This document shows, piece after piece, positions 53,393 through 62,752 of a stretch of 64,000 bases of DNA (positions are counted from its first letter, which is position 1; each line of letters begins with the position of its first letter). The DNA comes from Bacteroidetes bacterium UBA1312 (GTDB taxonomy: Bacteria; Bacteroidota; Bacteroidia; Chitinophagales; Chitinophagaceae): contig DBTQ01000036.1 of assembly GCA_002307135.1 (NCBI GenBank), forward strand, positions 1 through 64,000, read 5' to 3'. The notes beneath the pieces are model-generated. The model was not told the DNA's origin, searched no databases, and saw nothing but the letters and a program-made list of their open reading frames with translations. The position numbers and the translations under genes are program-made.

Positions 53393-53624
53393 AATAGTAA
53401 TATTAGACAATGTACTGTTAATAATGATCATAAATATAAATGAATACTGATGCATTTGAACGAAACCAATGAGTTGTTGGGACAATTAAGCATCAAATAG
53501 TGTGATCTGTAATATTTATTTGAGCAGAAACACTAGATAAGCTTTTGTAGAACTTTAATTCGATCACTTTGTAAAACAGTAAGTTTAAATCAATAAAGGG
53601 CAGTTATTTTCAATAAGAAGCCTT

Positions 53625-53632
53625 TAACTTTG
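53625..53632 (+). promoter_or_regulatory. predicted -7 element TAACTTTG of the ABC permease gene
   Basis: A perfect TAnnTTTG, 8 bp before the ATG at 53641. As at scpA, transcription would begin at or within a few bases of the start codon. Confidence 0.5.
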
Positions 53633-53640
53633 TCGGGTTC

Positions 53641-54891
53641 ATGCAACAATTAAGATTCAATATATCACAGGCATTACGCACTATTGGTGCAAATATCTTA
53701 CGTTCATCCATCACTATACTCATCATTACATTGGGTATTACAGCATTGGTGGGCATACTTACCGCTACAGATGTAATGAAGGCTGGGGTGAGTAGCAACT
53801 TTAGTAGTATGGGGGCAAACTCATTTCAAATAACCAATGAGGTGATAAAAACTAAAAAGAACAAAGGGGGTAGAGGGATGCAAATATCAACTACCGAAAT
53901 TAAGAATATCACATACGACGAGGCGAAAGAATTTAAACAGCGCTATCAGTTTCCGAATACAACTGTCGGCATGTCGGTGGTGGGTACGATGGTTGCAACA
54001 GTGAGCAACCAGGCTGAAAAAACAAATCCTAATGTACGGGTAATGGGTGTTGACCAAAACTATTTAAGTATTTCTCAAACAGCGTTATTGGTAGGCAGAG
54101 ATATTTCTAAAAATGAAGAAGAGAATGGAAGCTATGTTTGTATTTTAGGTAATGCCGTAGCCAAAAAAATATTTAAAGATGCGCGTAAAGCGGTTAATCA
54201 AATGGTATCTGTAGGCGCCAATAAATTTAATGTGATAGGTGTAGCTGATGAAAAGGGTGGGAGTATGATGATGAATGCCGATAATATGGTAATGATACCC
54301 GTCAATACTGCTCGTTCAGTGTATGGTACAGACAATTCTTATGCGATTAGTGTATTAGTCGGTAATGTGAAAATGAAAAGTATTGCCAGTGAAGAAGCTG
54401 AAGGTTTGTTTAGAGTTGTTAGAAAACAACCTTTAGGAACAGAAAATAATTTCACAGTCAGTCAAAACAATTCGATGGTGGAAATGGTGCTGGAAATTGT
54501 CGGTAAAATAGGTTATGCTGCAATGGGAATAGCGATTGTAACATTACTGGGCTCTATAATCGGACTAATGAATATCATGCTAGTGTCAGTTGTTGAGCGT
54601 ACCCGAGAAATTGGTATCAATAAAGCACTGGGAGCAAGGTCGGCAGTCATTCGTCAGCAATTTCTATTAGAGTCTATTATCATTAGTTTAATGGGTGGCG
54701 TGCTCGGTATTTTATTTAGCTTGTTAATAGGTTTTGCATTGTCCGCAAAATTTGATGTCGCCTTTGTAATACCTTGGGCATGGATACTGCTTGGTGTTTC
54801 TATTTGTACCGTTGTTGGTGTTATTTCGGGTATTTATCCGGCACTAAAAGCTGCGAAATTAGATCCAATTATTGCATTGAGAATTGAATAA
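53641..54891 (+). CDS. MacB/FtsX-type ABC transporter permease
   Basis: A 416-residue membrane protein. N-terminal helix (SSITILIITLGITALVGILT), a large periplasmic MacB-like domain (about 45-285) and three C-terminal helices with LVSVVERTREIGINKALGARSAVIRQQFLLESIIISLMGG, the FtsX-family signature, then AWILLGVSICTVVGVISGIYPALKAAKLDPIIALR. The ATPase partner is not adjacent. Substrate (lipoprotein, toxin or drug) unknown. Confidence 0.9.
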   Translation: MQQLRFNISQALRTIGANILRSSITILIITLGITALVGILTATDVMKAGVSSNFSSMGANSFQITNEVIKTKKNKGGRGMQISTTEIKNITYDEAKEFKQRYQFPNTTVGMSVVGTMVATVSNQAEKTNPNVRVMGVDQNYLSISQTALLVGRDISKNEEENGSYVCILGNAVAKKIFKDARKAVNQMVSVGANKFNVIGVADEKGGSMMMNADNMVMIPVNTARSVYGTDNSYAISVLVGNVKMKSIASEEAEGLFRVVRKQPLGTENNFTVSQNNSMVEMVLEIVGKIGYAAMGIAIVTLLGSIIGLMNIMLVSVVERTREIGINKALGARSAVIRQQFLLESIIISLMGGVLGILFSLLIGFALSAKFDVAFVIPWAWILLGVSICTVVGVISGIYPALKAAKLDPIIALRIE

Positions 54892-54941
54892 GCCTATAAC
54901 TTTATATCAAGGCTGTATAAGTGACATGAAACAAAATTATT

Positions 54942-55868
54942 GTGAAGGGAAGAGTATATAAATCGACAGGAAGCTGGTATCAGGTAAAAGATTACGAGGG
55001 TAATGTATGGCAAGCAAGGATAAAAGGCAAGATGAAAATCGATACGGCTATCTCTTCTACCAATCCTATCGCTGTTGGTGATATTGTAGATATGGAACCC
55101 GAAGAAGGACAAGGCGATCGGGCAATGATCAATAATGTTCATGCACGCAACAACTATATTATTCGAGTATCGCCACACAACCGGCATCATAAGCACATTA
55201 TTTCTGCTAATCTCGACCTTGCCTTACTTATTGTTACTATAGCCAGTCCTCAAACTTCGATGGGTTTTATTGATCGTTTTTTAGTAACCGCAGAAGCTTA
55301 TCATGTAAAGTCTATTCTCTTAGTCAATAAAACGGATTTGCTGGAAGAAAAAGACATGGAAACACTTGCCAAATGGCAACATATATATGGAGATGCGGGT
55401 TATGAAGTATTATCTGTATCTGCACTTGATAGTGGAAGCTTACAGCAACTTCAAGATAAATTAAAAGATAAAACAACCTTGTTTAGTGGGCATTCCGGGG
55501 TGGGTAAAAGTACGCTCATCAACCAATTGATACCTGGTGTGGATTTACGCACAGAAGATGTATCCGACTGGAGTGGCAAAGGGCAGCATACAACTACTTT
55601 TGCAGAGATGTTTGAATTGCCGCAAGGTGGTAGTATCATTGATACTCCCGGTGTGAAAGAATTCGGATTAATTGATATGAGCCAGGCGGAATTGTCCGAA
55701 TACTTTCCTGAAATGAAAAGATTATTGTCGCAATGCCGATTCAATAATTGTAAACATATCAACGAACCAGGTTGTGCTGTAAAGTCGGCGGTAGAGGAGG
55801 GTATTGTATCTGAGGAACGTTATTACAGTTACCTTTCTATTTGGGAGAGTATTGAAAAAAAATGGTAA
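54942..55868 (+). CDS. rsgA: ribosome small-subunit-dependent GTPase A
   Basis: A 308-residue circularly permuted GTPase that helps mature the 30S subunit. Start GTG 54942 (MKGRVYKSTGSWYQVK) matches family starts. OB-fold N-terminus, NKTD (G4) before the P-loop GHSGVGKST and DTPG, as expected for the permutation, then a zinc site CRFNNCKHINEPGCAV. Its stop overlaps the start of the next gene (ATGGTAA). Confidence 0.94.
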   Translation: MKGRVYKSTGSWYQVKDYEGNVWQARIKGKMKIDTAISSTNPIAVGDIVDMEPEEGQGDRAMINNVHARNNYIIRVSPHNRHHKHIISANLDLALLIVTIASPQTSMGFIDRFLVTAEAYHVKSILLVNKTDLLEEKDMETLAKWQHIYGDAGYEVLSVSALDSGSLQQLQDKLKDKTTLFSGHSGVGKSTLINQLIPGVDLRTEDVSDWSGKGQHTTTFAEMFELPQGGSIIDTPGVKEFGLIDMSQAELSEYFPEMKRLLSQCRFNNCKHINEPGCAVKSAVEEGIVSEERYYSYLSIWESIEKKW

Positions 55869-56926
55869 GTATGCTGTTACACACCAAACAAATAACAGTA
55901 GCTTTTATCCTATTTTTTGTCTTATTGTTATTAAGCACTTCTTGTAGCCATGGTAATAAAAAAACTGCAGTCTCGTTTTATTACTGGAGAACTAATTATG
56001 CACTAAAAGCTAATGAAATAGAGGCATTACGCAATAACAGTGTGACTAAACTATATCTTCATTACTTCGATATTAATTATGAGCCAAGCCTGTCTCGGGC
56101 TATTCCTGTTGTTCCCGTTACATTTTCGCAGAAGATGGTCAACAGCATAGAGATCGTTCCTGTTATTTATATTAAAAATAATGTTTTTGAAAATAGTAAA
56201 CAAGAAGAAATGGGTGCATTAGCATCAAATACTTGGCACTTAGTCAGCCAAATAAATGCTAGTGCTTCAATTCGGATTAATGAGCTTCAATTCGATTGCG
56301 ATTGGACTGTTAATACGGCGCATCTTTATTTTGCATTTATTGATTCGTTCCGAAAATATTTGGTTCAAAATAATCAACCGGTAAAATTATCTGCAACTAT
56401 TCGTTTACACCAAATCAAATATTCGGACAAAACGGGTGTTCCTCCAGTAGATAAAGGCGTGTTGATGTACTATAATATGGGTAAAATCAATACTTCTGAT
56501 TTGCTTTCTATTTATGATAGGCCAACGGCACTCAAGTATATCGGTGCATGTAAAAAATATCCTTTACCGCTCGATATTGCATTGCCTATTTTTGCATGGT
56601 GTATTCATCTGCGAGACGGTAAAGTCGTAGAATTACTGAGTAAGATGGATGAACGGGACATGCTCCATGATTCGCTATTTATTAAAACGGGTAATTTTCG
56701 CTATAGAGCCAACAACAGTTTTTTCAAAAATGGCTTTTATTTCAAAGCGAAAGACGAAGTTAAAGTAGAGCAGATGGGTCAAAATCAATTGATCCAGATG
56801 GCACAGGATTTGAGTAATAATTGTAACAAAAATGTGTATCAAATTATTTTTTATGATTTAGATTCGCTTAATATTTCACGTTATGATGCGCAGATTTTCA
56901 AACAAGTCGCTAATTATTTTTATTAG
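55862..56926 (+). CDS. hypothetical lipoprotein, possible TIM-barrel glycosidase-like
   Basis: A 354-residue protein with a lipoprotein signal (FILFFVLLLLSTSC, lipobox LSTSC). The body shows alternating strand and helix elements with AVSFYYWRTNY, KLYLHYFDINYEP, IVPVIYIKN, INELQFDCDWTVNT, KLSATIRLHQIKYSD, GVLMYYNMGKI and LDIALPIFAWC. This is the rhythm of a (beta/alpha)8 barrel of the glycoside-hydrolase-like kind; FDCDW could carry acidic active-site residues. It overlaps rsgA by 7 bp and the following gene by 44 bp. Not a named family to me. Confidence 0.6.
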   Translation: MVSMLLHTKQITVAFILFFVLLLLSTSCSHGNKKTAVSFYYWRTNYALKANEIEALRNNSVTKLYLHYFDINYEPSLSRAIPVVPVTFSQKMVNSIEIVPVIYIKNNVFENSKQEEMGALASNTWHLVSQINASASIRINELQFDCDWTVNTAHLYFAFIDSFRKYLVQNNQPVKLSATIRLHQIKYSDKTGVPPVDKGVLMYYNMGKINTSDLLSIYDRPTALKYIGACKKYPLPLDIALPIFAWCIHLRDGKVVELLSKMDERDMLHDSLFIKTGNFRYRANNSFFKNGFYFKAKDEVKVEQMGQNQLIQMAQDLSNNCNKNVYQIIFYDLDSLNISRYDAQIFKQVANYFY

Positions 56927-59144
56927 TATTATAGTAGCGGGAGCGGGTATTGTATGGGCTTGTGCAGACGGGGGCTGGGATGATGGAGGTAATTCTTCTT
57001 TCACACCTGAAAGCTTTGTCGATACGGCTTATGCGCCATTCTTTTATTCCGATCAATTTTACTATGGTATTGGGCATGATGAAGCCCATGTACAACGGTT
57101 CAACGACGATGTAGTTAATGAATGGCAGGGTTATTTGGGTATCTCCAAATCAGATACGGAGCTTCATTATTTTTTATTGCAGGCACGAAAAGGTATAGTA
57201 GATTCCGTGAGTCAGTATTTTGAAAATGCGTCAAACCCTTTACCGAAGGAGGTGACTCATTTTTCTATGGTTCAGAATCGGGATAGTAAAAAATTGAAAG
57301 CATTTTTTACGTTCTTGGTTTACGCCAAAGCCAATGAAGCTTATGCGGCTGTAGTATCTTATTATTGGGATTACGACACGAGTAAAAAGCAGACCTTGTC
57401 TGATGCAGATAAATTGATCCGTATTGGATTAGAAAGTCAATTCTCCAAAACAAAAGATAAATTTATTAAGCAACGCTATTGGTTTCAAATCATAAGAAGT
57501 TATTTTTTTGGTGCAGATTATAACACCTGTATTGATTGGTTCGAAAAGTACAAAGACGATTTTACGCAAAATGTAATGTATTACCGTGCCATGAGCTATG
57601 AAGCTGGTGCGTATTACAAGCAAAAAAAATACAGTCAAGCCAATTATTTATATAGCAAAGTATATGATGCTGGTGCTGCATTTAAAACCGTAGCCCATTA
57701 TAGTTTTCATCCACAAAATGAAAGCGACTGGAATGCTACATTGCAGTTGTGCAGCAATAATCAAGAGAAAGCAACGTTGTGGCAACTTTTGGGTATTTAC
57801 TTCGACGAACAACGTTCTATAAAAGAGATTTACCAATTAGACCCTAAAAGCGAAAAATTAGAACTATTACTGTCACGGCTCATTAATATTGAAGAAAACA
57901 GGGTTTCTGGCTATGATCGTTATGGATATGATGTCAGCACACACATCACTTCAAAAGATTCAGCAAAACTACAAACCTTGCAGCTTGTGGAGCGCATTGC
58001 AAATGCTCAAAATACTTCCAAACCATATATGTGGCAATTGGCTGCCGGGTACTTGCATTTCCTTTATGAAGACAATGCTAAAGCAAGTCAATATTACACA
58101 TTAGCAAAAACCACTTTACCCCAAACAAATTTACTACAAGCGCAGTATCGCCTATTGCTCTTTATTAATCAGCTAGCAAGTTTTAAAACATTAGATGCAG
58201 CTGCTGAAAGTAAATTATTGCCCGATTTGGAATGGTTGCAAACACTTAATACGGAAAAAATGGGCTTGCACAACTTTAGGTACACCACAGCCTACTCATG
58301 GGCAAAGCTGAATATGTCTGCAAAATACAAGAAGCAGAACGAATGGCTGAAAGCAGAATGTTTTGCGCATCAGGACACGTTTTATACCGATAAAAAGCAA
58401 ACGGCTAACATGAAAGCTTTTTTACAAAAAGCGAACCCAAGCTCATTTGAACAATACTGTCAAAATATTTATCCGGTTAAAACCACTGATATTAACGAAT
58501 TTCAGGCGATTCAATTGGCATTTGAAGATAGAATAAACGAGGCGATCACTTTGATGAAGGAAGGGACTGGGAGTGCTACGCAATTGTTGGGTAACCCATT
58601 TAACGGGCGTATCAGAGATTGCCACGATTGTGACCATGAAGCAGCACAGAAGATCAAATATACAAAATTGAGCTTTTTGGAGAAACTGAAAGAGATGCAG
58701 GATAAAATAGCTGTGAATCAGGATGTATATGCCAATAATTTATTGCTGGCTAATGCCTTTTACAATATCTCTTATTATGGCAATGCGCGATATTTTTATG
58801 AATGCCAAGTCATTGGAGGAGAATTTTTATTGTATTCTTTTAGCCCGAACATGTTTGATAATATGCTTGTCGATAATCATCTTGCTATGGGTTATTATAA
58901 AAAAGCGCTTGCTGCAGCTCAAACGGATGAACAAAAGGCTAAATGTACTTTTATGATCGCTAAGTGTACACAAAATGAAATGTACAATGCTGCGTTTAAG
59001 AAAAATAAAGATTTTGATTTTGGATACGCTTATCTTGGACCTGTTGATTTTTCTGCAATGCAAAATTTCAAAAACACAAAATACTATCAGGATGTGATCG
59101 ATGAATGTGGCTATTTTAGGGAATACCTTCACCTAAAAAAGTAA
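56883..59144 (+). CDS. large helical-repeat (TPR-like) exported protein
   Basis: A 753-residue protein starting at ATG 56883, 44 bp inside the preceding gene. The signal ends in GIVWACADGGWDD, which may be a lipobox. The mature part is almost entirely helical, with TPR-like pairs (YYRAMSYEAGAYYKQKKYSQANYLYSKVY, AYAAVVSYYW, LATGYLHFLYEDNAKASQYYTLAKT-like and LLLANAFYNISYYGNARYFYECQV). I recognise no named family. The strong overlap suggests it works with the lipoprotein before it. Confidence 0.6.
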   Translation: MMRRFSNKSLIIFISIIVAGAGIVWACADGGWDDGGNSSFTPESFVDTAYAPFFYSDQFYYGIGHDEAHVQRFNDDVVNEWQGYLGISKSDTELHYFLLQARKGIVDSVSQYFENASNPLPKEVTHFSMVQNRDSKKLKAFFTFLVYAKANEAYAAVVSYYWDYDTSKKQTLSDADKLIRIGLESQFSKTKDKFIKQRYWFQIIRSYFFGADYNTCIDWFEKYKDDFTQNVMYYRAMSYEAGAYYKQKKYSQANYLYSKVYDAGAAFKTVAHYSFHPQNESDWNATLQLCSNNQEKATLWQLLGIYFDEQRSIKEIYQLDPKSEKLELLLSRLINIEENRVSGYDRYGYDVSTHITSKDSAKLQTLQLVERIANAQNTSKPYMWQLAAGYLHFLYEDNAKASQYYTLAKTTLPQTNLLQAQYRLLLFINQLASFKTLDAAAESKLLPDLEWLQTLNTEKMGLHNFRYTTAYSWAKLNMSAKYKKQNEWLKAECFAHQDTFYTDKKQTANMKAFLQKANPSSFEQYCQNIYPVKTTDINEFQAIQLAFEDRINEAITLMKEGTGSATQLLGNPFNGRIRDCHDCDHEAAQKIKYTKLSFLEKLKEMQDKIAVNQDVYANNLLLANAFYNISYYGNARYFYECQVIGGEFLLYSFSPNMFDNMLVDNHLAMGYYKKALAAAQTDEQKAKCTFMIAKCTQNEMYNAAFKKNKDFDFGYAYLGPVDFSAMQNFKNTKYYQDVIDECGYFREYLHLKK

Positions 59145-59237
59145 ATAAAAAAATCAAAAGAGAATTATTTTACGGATTATGTATTCTTTTCAGTCTATTT
59201 ATAACCTTTCAACCTGATCTTAAATAAATATACTTTT

Positions 59238-60014
59238 ATGGAAAAGCAAAACGTATTAAAAGCGCTGATTATAGGGCTTTCTATTATTATCACAGGAGCA
59301 TTGCTGGGTCGAGCTTTCAAGCAAAGAAATGCTAGCCAGGATACCATATCAGTAGCAGGTTTGGGGACAAAGGATTTCACTTCCGATGAAATGCTTTTTT
59401 CCGGATACTATACTGCAAAGGCAATGGATGCTAAAGAAGCTTATGCTATTATTATAGCTGATAAAGAGAAAGTAAAGAATTTCTTTATTTCAAAGGGTTT
59501 CAAACCAAATGAAATAACATTTAGCGGGGTGGATTTTGAGAAAACCTATAAAACGGTTGAAATTCAATCTCACGATTTTAGTAAACTTAACGCAAGTGAT
59601 ATTAAGACAGAAAAGACATTTGATGGGTATATCGCCAAGCAAACGATTACGATAAGCAGCAAAAAAAATCCTGATTTAATGAAGCGTATTGAGGATGTCG
59701 CTGACCAAACTTCCGAGTTAATCAATTCAGGTATTGAGTTTAATCCCAACACCGTGCAATATACTTATTCTGACTTACCAAGTCTGAAACATGATCTTAT
59801 TGAAAAGGCCACACAAGATGCTAAAGAACGTGCGCAAAAAACGGTAAAAACGGCTGGTGGTAATTTAGGTAAGCTTAAAATGGCCAATCTTGGTGTTTTT
59901 CAGATCACAGGACAAGGTACAGTTTCAGAGGATAGCTATAGTGGCAATAATGATATTTATAGCAAACAAAAATCGGCGCGCATTGTAGTAAGGCTGGAAT
60001 ATCAATTGGAATAA
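59238..60014 (+). CDS. SIMPL-domain protein
   Basis: A 258-residue protein with an N-terminal hydrophobic segment (LKALIIGLSIIITGALLGRAF, anchor or signal) and a SIMPL domain (DUF541/PF04402 type): ISVAGLGTKDFTSDEMLFSGYYTAKAMDAKEAYAII, FFISKGFKPNEITFSGVDFEKTYK, DLPSLKHDLIEKATQDAKERAQKTVKTAGGNLGKL and ARIVVRLEYQLE. A periplasmic location is inferred; the function of the family is mostly unknown. A hairpin follows. Confidence 0.85.
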   Translation: MEKQNVLKALIIGLSIIITGALLGRAFKQRNASQDTISVAGLGTKDFTSDEMLFSGYYTAKAMDAKEAYAIIIADKEKVKNFFISKGFKPNEITFSGVDFEKTYKTVEIQSHDFSKLNASDIKTEKTFDGYIAKQTITISSKKNPDLMKRIEDVADQTSELINSGIEFNPNTVQYTYSDLPSLKHDLIEKATQDAKERAQKTVKTAGGNLGKLKMANLGVFQITGQGTVSEDSYSGNNDIYSKQKSARIVVRLEYQLE

Positions 60015-60035
60015 TTCTACCTGCTCATCTACTTT

Positions 60036-60085
60036 CATCATCAAAGAGCATACAAATATACCGTATGCTCCTCTTTGAGGATGAA
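60036..60085 (+). terminator. hairpin after the SIMPL gene
   Basis: Arms CATCATCAAAGAGCATAC and GTATGCTCCTCTTTGAGGATG pair with a small bulge; only AAAACGG follows, so termination in the plus direction is weak. Confidence 0.5.
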
Positions 60086-60177
60086 AACGGTAATTCAAGT
60101 ACTGTCGTTTGTATGATCGAATTCAAAAAATAAATGGTTATTTTCGCCGCATATTGATTAATATAAATTTAGAGGTT

Positions 60178-61539
60178 ATGCATAAAGTATTCGATAATAT
60201 TCTACAAACAATCGGCGATACACCACTTGTAAGATTGAATAAAGTTTTGGCAGATTTGCCTTGTCCTGTATATGCTAAAATAGAATATGGCAATCCTGGC
60301 AACTCCATCAAAGACCGTATGGCACTTAAAATGATAGAAGTGGCGGAGTTGGATGGTCGCTTAAAACCGGGAGGAACTATTATTGAAGGTACATCGGGTA
60401 ACACGGGTATGGGATTGGCAATAGCCGCAATTATTAAGGGTTACAAATGCATATTTACCACTACAGACAAACAATCGAAAGAGAAAGTGGATATATTGCG
60501 TGCAATGGGTGCAGAAGTGATAGTTTGCCCTACAAACGTAGAACCGGAAGATCCAATGTCTTATTATTCTGTATCTAAAAGATTGGCTACTGAAGTTCCT
60601 AATTCCTGGTATGTTAATCAATATGATAATCTCGCCAACCGCTTAGCACACTATGAGCAAACTGCTCCCGAAATATGGAATCAGACCGATGGAAAAGTAA
60701 CGCATGTAGTGGTAGCGTCGGGTACAGGTGGAACGATTACAGGTTTGGGAAAATACTTTAAAGAACAAAATCCCAATATACAAATGTGGGCTATAGATAG
60801 CTATGGTTCATTGCTCAAAAAATGGTTCGACACCGGAGAGATAGACATGAAGGAAGTACATCCATACATCTCGGAAGGATTTGGAGAGGATTTTGTACCT
60901 GAGAACTATGACAAGAGTGTTATCGATCACTTTGAAAAAGTGACTGATAAAGATGGGGCTGTAATGGCACGCAGAATTGCGAAAGAAGAAGGAATTTTTG
61001 TAGGCTATTCAGCAGGTTCTGTAGTTGCTGGTTTACATCAGCTAAAGGATAAATTGAAAAAGGACGATTTTGTAGTTGTCATTTTCCACGATCATGGCAG
61101 CCGCTATGTAGGCAAAATATATAATGACGAATGGATGTTGCAACGGGGATTCCTGGATGTAAACACAGTGAAGGATTTGATCGGCGGTTTAGGTCGTAGA
61201 AGGGTAGTAACAGTAGATGGCCAGGATACGGTAGCTAAGGCTATGGAATTGATGAATAAATACGATATTGAACAAATACCCGTAATGAGCAATGGTGAAA
61301 TGACGGGCAGTATCACCCAAAACGGTTTATTCAAAAAGCTGATGGAAGATGCAGGTATAAAAGAAAAACAAGTAAAAGAGGTACAGGAGGCTGCAATGCC
61401 TGTCGTAAATATGGATACCCGTGTCGATAGACTATCACACTACATTAATAAAGATAATGGAGCGGTTCTAGCAAAAGATGATAGTGGCGATTTTCATATC
61501 CTTACTAAGTACGATATCATCAACGCGTTTTCTAAATAA
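60178..61539 (+). CDS. cystathionine beta-synthase/cysteine synthase with CBS domains
   Basis: A 453-residue PLP enzyme from ATG 60178 (MHKVFDNILQTIGDTPLVRLN). PLP Lys in NPGNSIKDRMALKMI, the phosphate loop EGTSGNTG, VASGTGGTITGLGKYF and VGYSAGSVVAG are standard for the beta-synthase family. Two CBS modules occupy about residues 340-453 (TVAKAMELMNKYDIEQIPVMSNGEMTGSI and a second, weaker unit). Likely cystathionine beta-synthase (serine + homocysteine), though cysteine synthase activity cannot be excluded. It complements the metB-hom locus. The frame extends to 60109 but the family start is chosen. Confidence 0.88.
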   Translation: MHKVFDNILQTIGDTPLVRLNKVLADLPCPVYAKIEYGNPGNSIKDRMALKMIEVAELDGRLKPGGTIIEGTSGNTGMGLAIAAIIKGYKCIFTTTDKQSKEKVDILRAMGAEVIVCPTNVEPEDPMSYYSVSKRLATEVPNSWYVNQYDNLANRLAHYEQTAPEIWNQTDGKVTHVVVASGTGGTITGLGKYFKEQNPNIQMWAIDSYGSLLKKWFDTGEIDMKEVHPYISEGFGEDFVPENYDKSVIDHFEKVTDKDGAVMARRIAKEEGIFVGYSAGSVVAGLHQLKDKLKKDDFVVVIFHDHGSRYVGKIYNDEWMLQRGFLDVNTVKDLIGGLGRRRVVTVDGQDTVAKAMELMNKYDIEQIPVMSNGEMTGSITQNGLFKKLMEDAGIKEKQVKEVQEAAMPVVNMDTRVDRLSHYINKDNGAVLAKDDSGDFHILTKYDIINAFSK

Positions 61540-61553
61540 AGCAAAACAGCTTC

Positions 61554-61910
61554 ATGCAAAATAGTTTTCTAAAACGAATCATCAGCAAGCCGCCCATATT
61601 ATTTCCATGGGCGGCTTTGTTTCAAATAGTGATAACAATCGCAGCTGTTGTTACCCTTTATCCTACACCTTTAGGGCAACAGGACTGGCTGAGACCTTTG
61701 TGTATGGCTCTATTTAGTGTCATCTGGCTATTTGTGTGCGATATGCGCAAATGGGCTGCAATGAGTTATATTGTATTTACTATGCTGTGTCTCGGATTGC
61801 ATTATTTTACAAAAATGGATACCCCTGAACGTATTTTTTCAGACGCGTTCTTCCCATTCGATATGGTGCTCTCCTTCTTTATACTGCTCTACTATAAGAA
61901 GTTTCAGTAA
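61554..61910 (+). CDS. small polytopic membrane protein
   Basis: A 118-residue protein with about four hydrophobic segments (around 20-36, 49-63, 68-85 and 100-113). It starts 14 nt after the cystathionine beta-synthase gene and ends 7 nt before the BtuF-like gene, so the three probably form an operon. No family recognised. A role alongside the binding protein is a guess. Confidence 0.6.
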   Translation: MQNSFLKRIISKPPILFPWAALFQIVITIAAVVTLYPTPLGQQDWLRPLCMALFSVIWLFVCDMRKWAAMSYIVFTMLCLGLHYFTKMDTPERIFSDAFFPFDMVLSFFILLYYKKFQ

Positions 61911-61917
61911 AAACGCT

Positions 61918-62706
61918 ATGGAAACCAAGTACTTTGTCGATATGATGGGCAATAAATTGGAAATTCATTTTCCACCCAAACGTATTGTATCATTAGTTCC
62001 TTCTCAGACCGAATTGTTGTTTGATTTAGGTTTGGAAGAGGAGGTGATTGGTATAACTAAATTTTGCGTTCATCCTCAGCAATGGTGGCGTAATAAGCTC
62101 AGAGTAGGAGGTACGAAGAAGCTGCACATCGATAAGATATTGGCATTAAATCCAGATTTGATTATTGCCAATAAAGAAGAAAATACACAAACAGAAATAG
62201 AATTTTTAGCAACCAAATTTCCTGTTTGGGTAAGCGATATTGGTAATATCGCTCAGGCTATGGAAATGATTCGAACTGTTGGTGATCTGGTCAATAAAAG
62301 TGCTGAAGCCTCGGTATTGTTACAGGAAATCAAGTCCGGTTTCGATGCTTTGCGACCAATAAACCAACCTAAACGAATTGCTTATTTCATTTGGAAAGAT
62401 CCCTGGATGACTATAGGTCACGATACATTTATCCACAGTATGATCAACCACATTGGTTGGAAAAATGTATATGCAACTCAAACCCGTTATCCGGAAACGA
62501 CACTAGAAGTACTCCGACAACTCGCGCCCGAAATTGTTTTACTATCCTCAGAACCATATCCGTTCAAAGAAAAGCACATTGCAGAATTGCAGGCTATTTT
62601 GCCGGATAGTCGCATCCAATTGGTGGACGGAGAAATGTTTAGTTGGTATGGGAGTAGAATGAAACTGGCTTGTGGTTATTTAGCGATGACTTTTTTGACC
62701 GAATAA
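61918..62706 (+). CDS. BtuF-like helical-backbone metal/cobalamin-binding protein
   Basis: A 262-residue protein from ATG 61918 (METKYFVDMMGNKLEIHFPPKRIVSLVPSQTELLFDLGLEEEVIGIT), the typical start of the type III substrate-binding fold (BtuF/FepB/TroA-like). KILALNPDLIIANKEENTQ, WVSDIGNIAQAMEMIRTVGDLVNK and FIHSMINHIGWKNVYATQTRYPETTLEVLRQLAPEIVLLSSEPYPF follow. There is no signal peptide, as in many Bacteroidota homologues, so it may be cytoplasmic. Ligand unknown (cobalamin or iron complex suspected). Confidence 0.83.
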   Translation: METKYFVDMMGNKLEIHFPPKRIVSLVPSQTELLFDLGLEEEVIGITKFCVHPQQWWRNKLRVGGTKKLHIDKILALNPDLIIANKEENTQTEIEFLATKFPVWVSDIGNIAQAMEMIRTVGDLVNKSAEASVLLQEIKSGFDALRPINQPKRIAYFIWKDPWMTIGHDTFIHSMINHIGWKNVYATQTRYPETTLEVLRQLAPEIVLLSSEPYPFKEKHIAELQAILPDSRIQLVDGEMFSWYGSRMKLACGYLAMTFLTE

Positions 62707-62713
62707 TATTGCT

Positions 62714-62752
62714 AACAACATGAGCCGCAATTTGCGGCTCATGTTGTTTTAA
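62714..62752. terminator. strong bidirectional terminator
   Basis: The 15-bp perfect stem AACAACATGAGCCGC/GCGGCTCATGTTGTT (62714-62728 with 62734-62748) with T-rich flanks lies between the BtuF-like gene and pepD, which converge. Confidence 0.9.
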
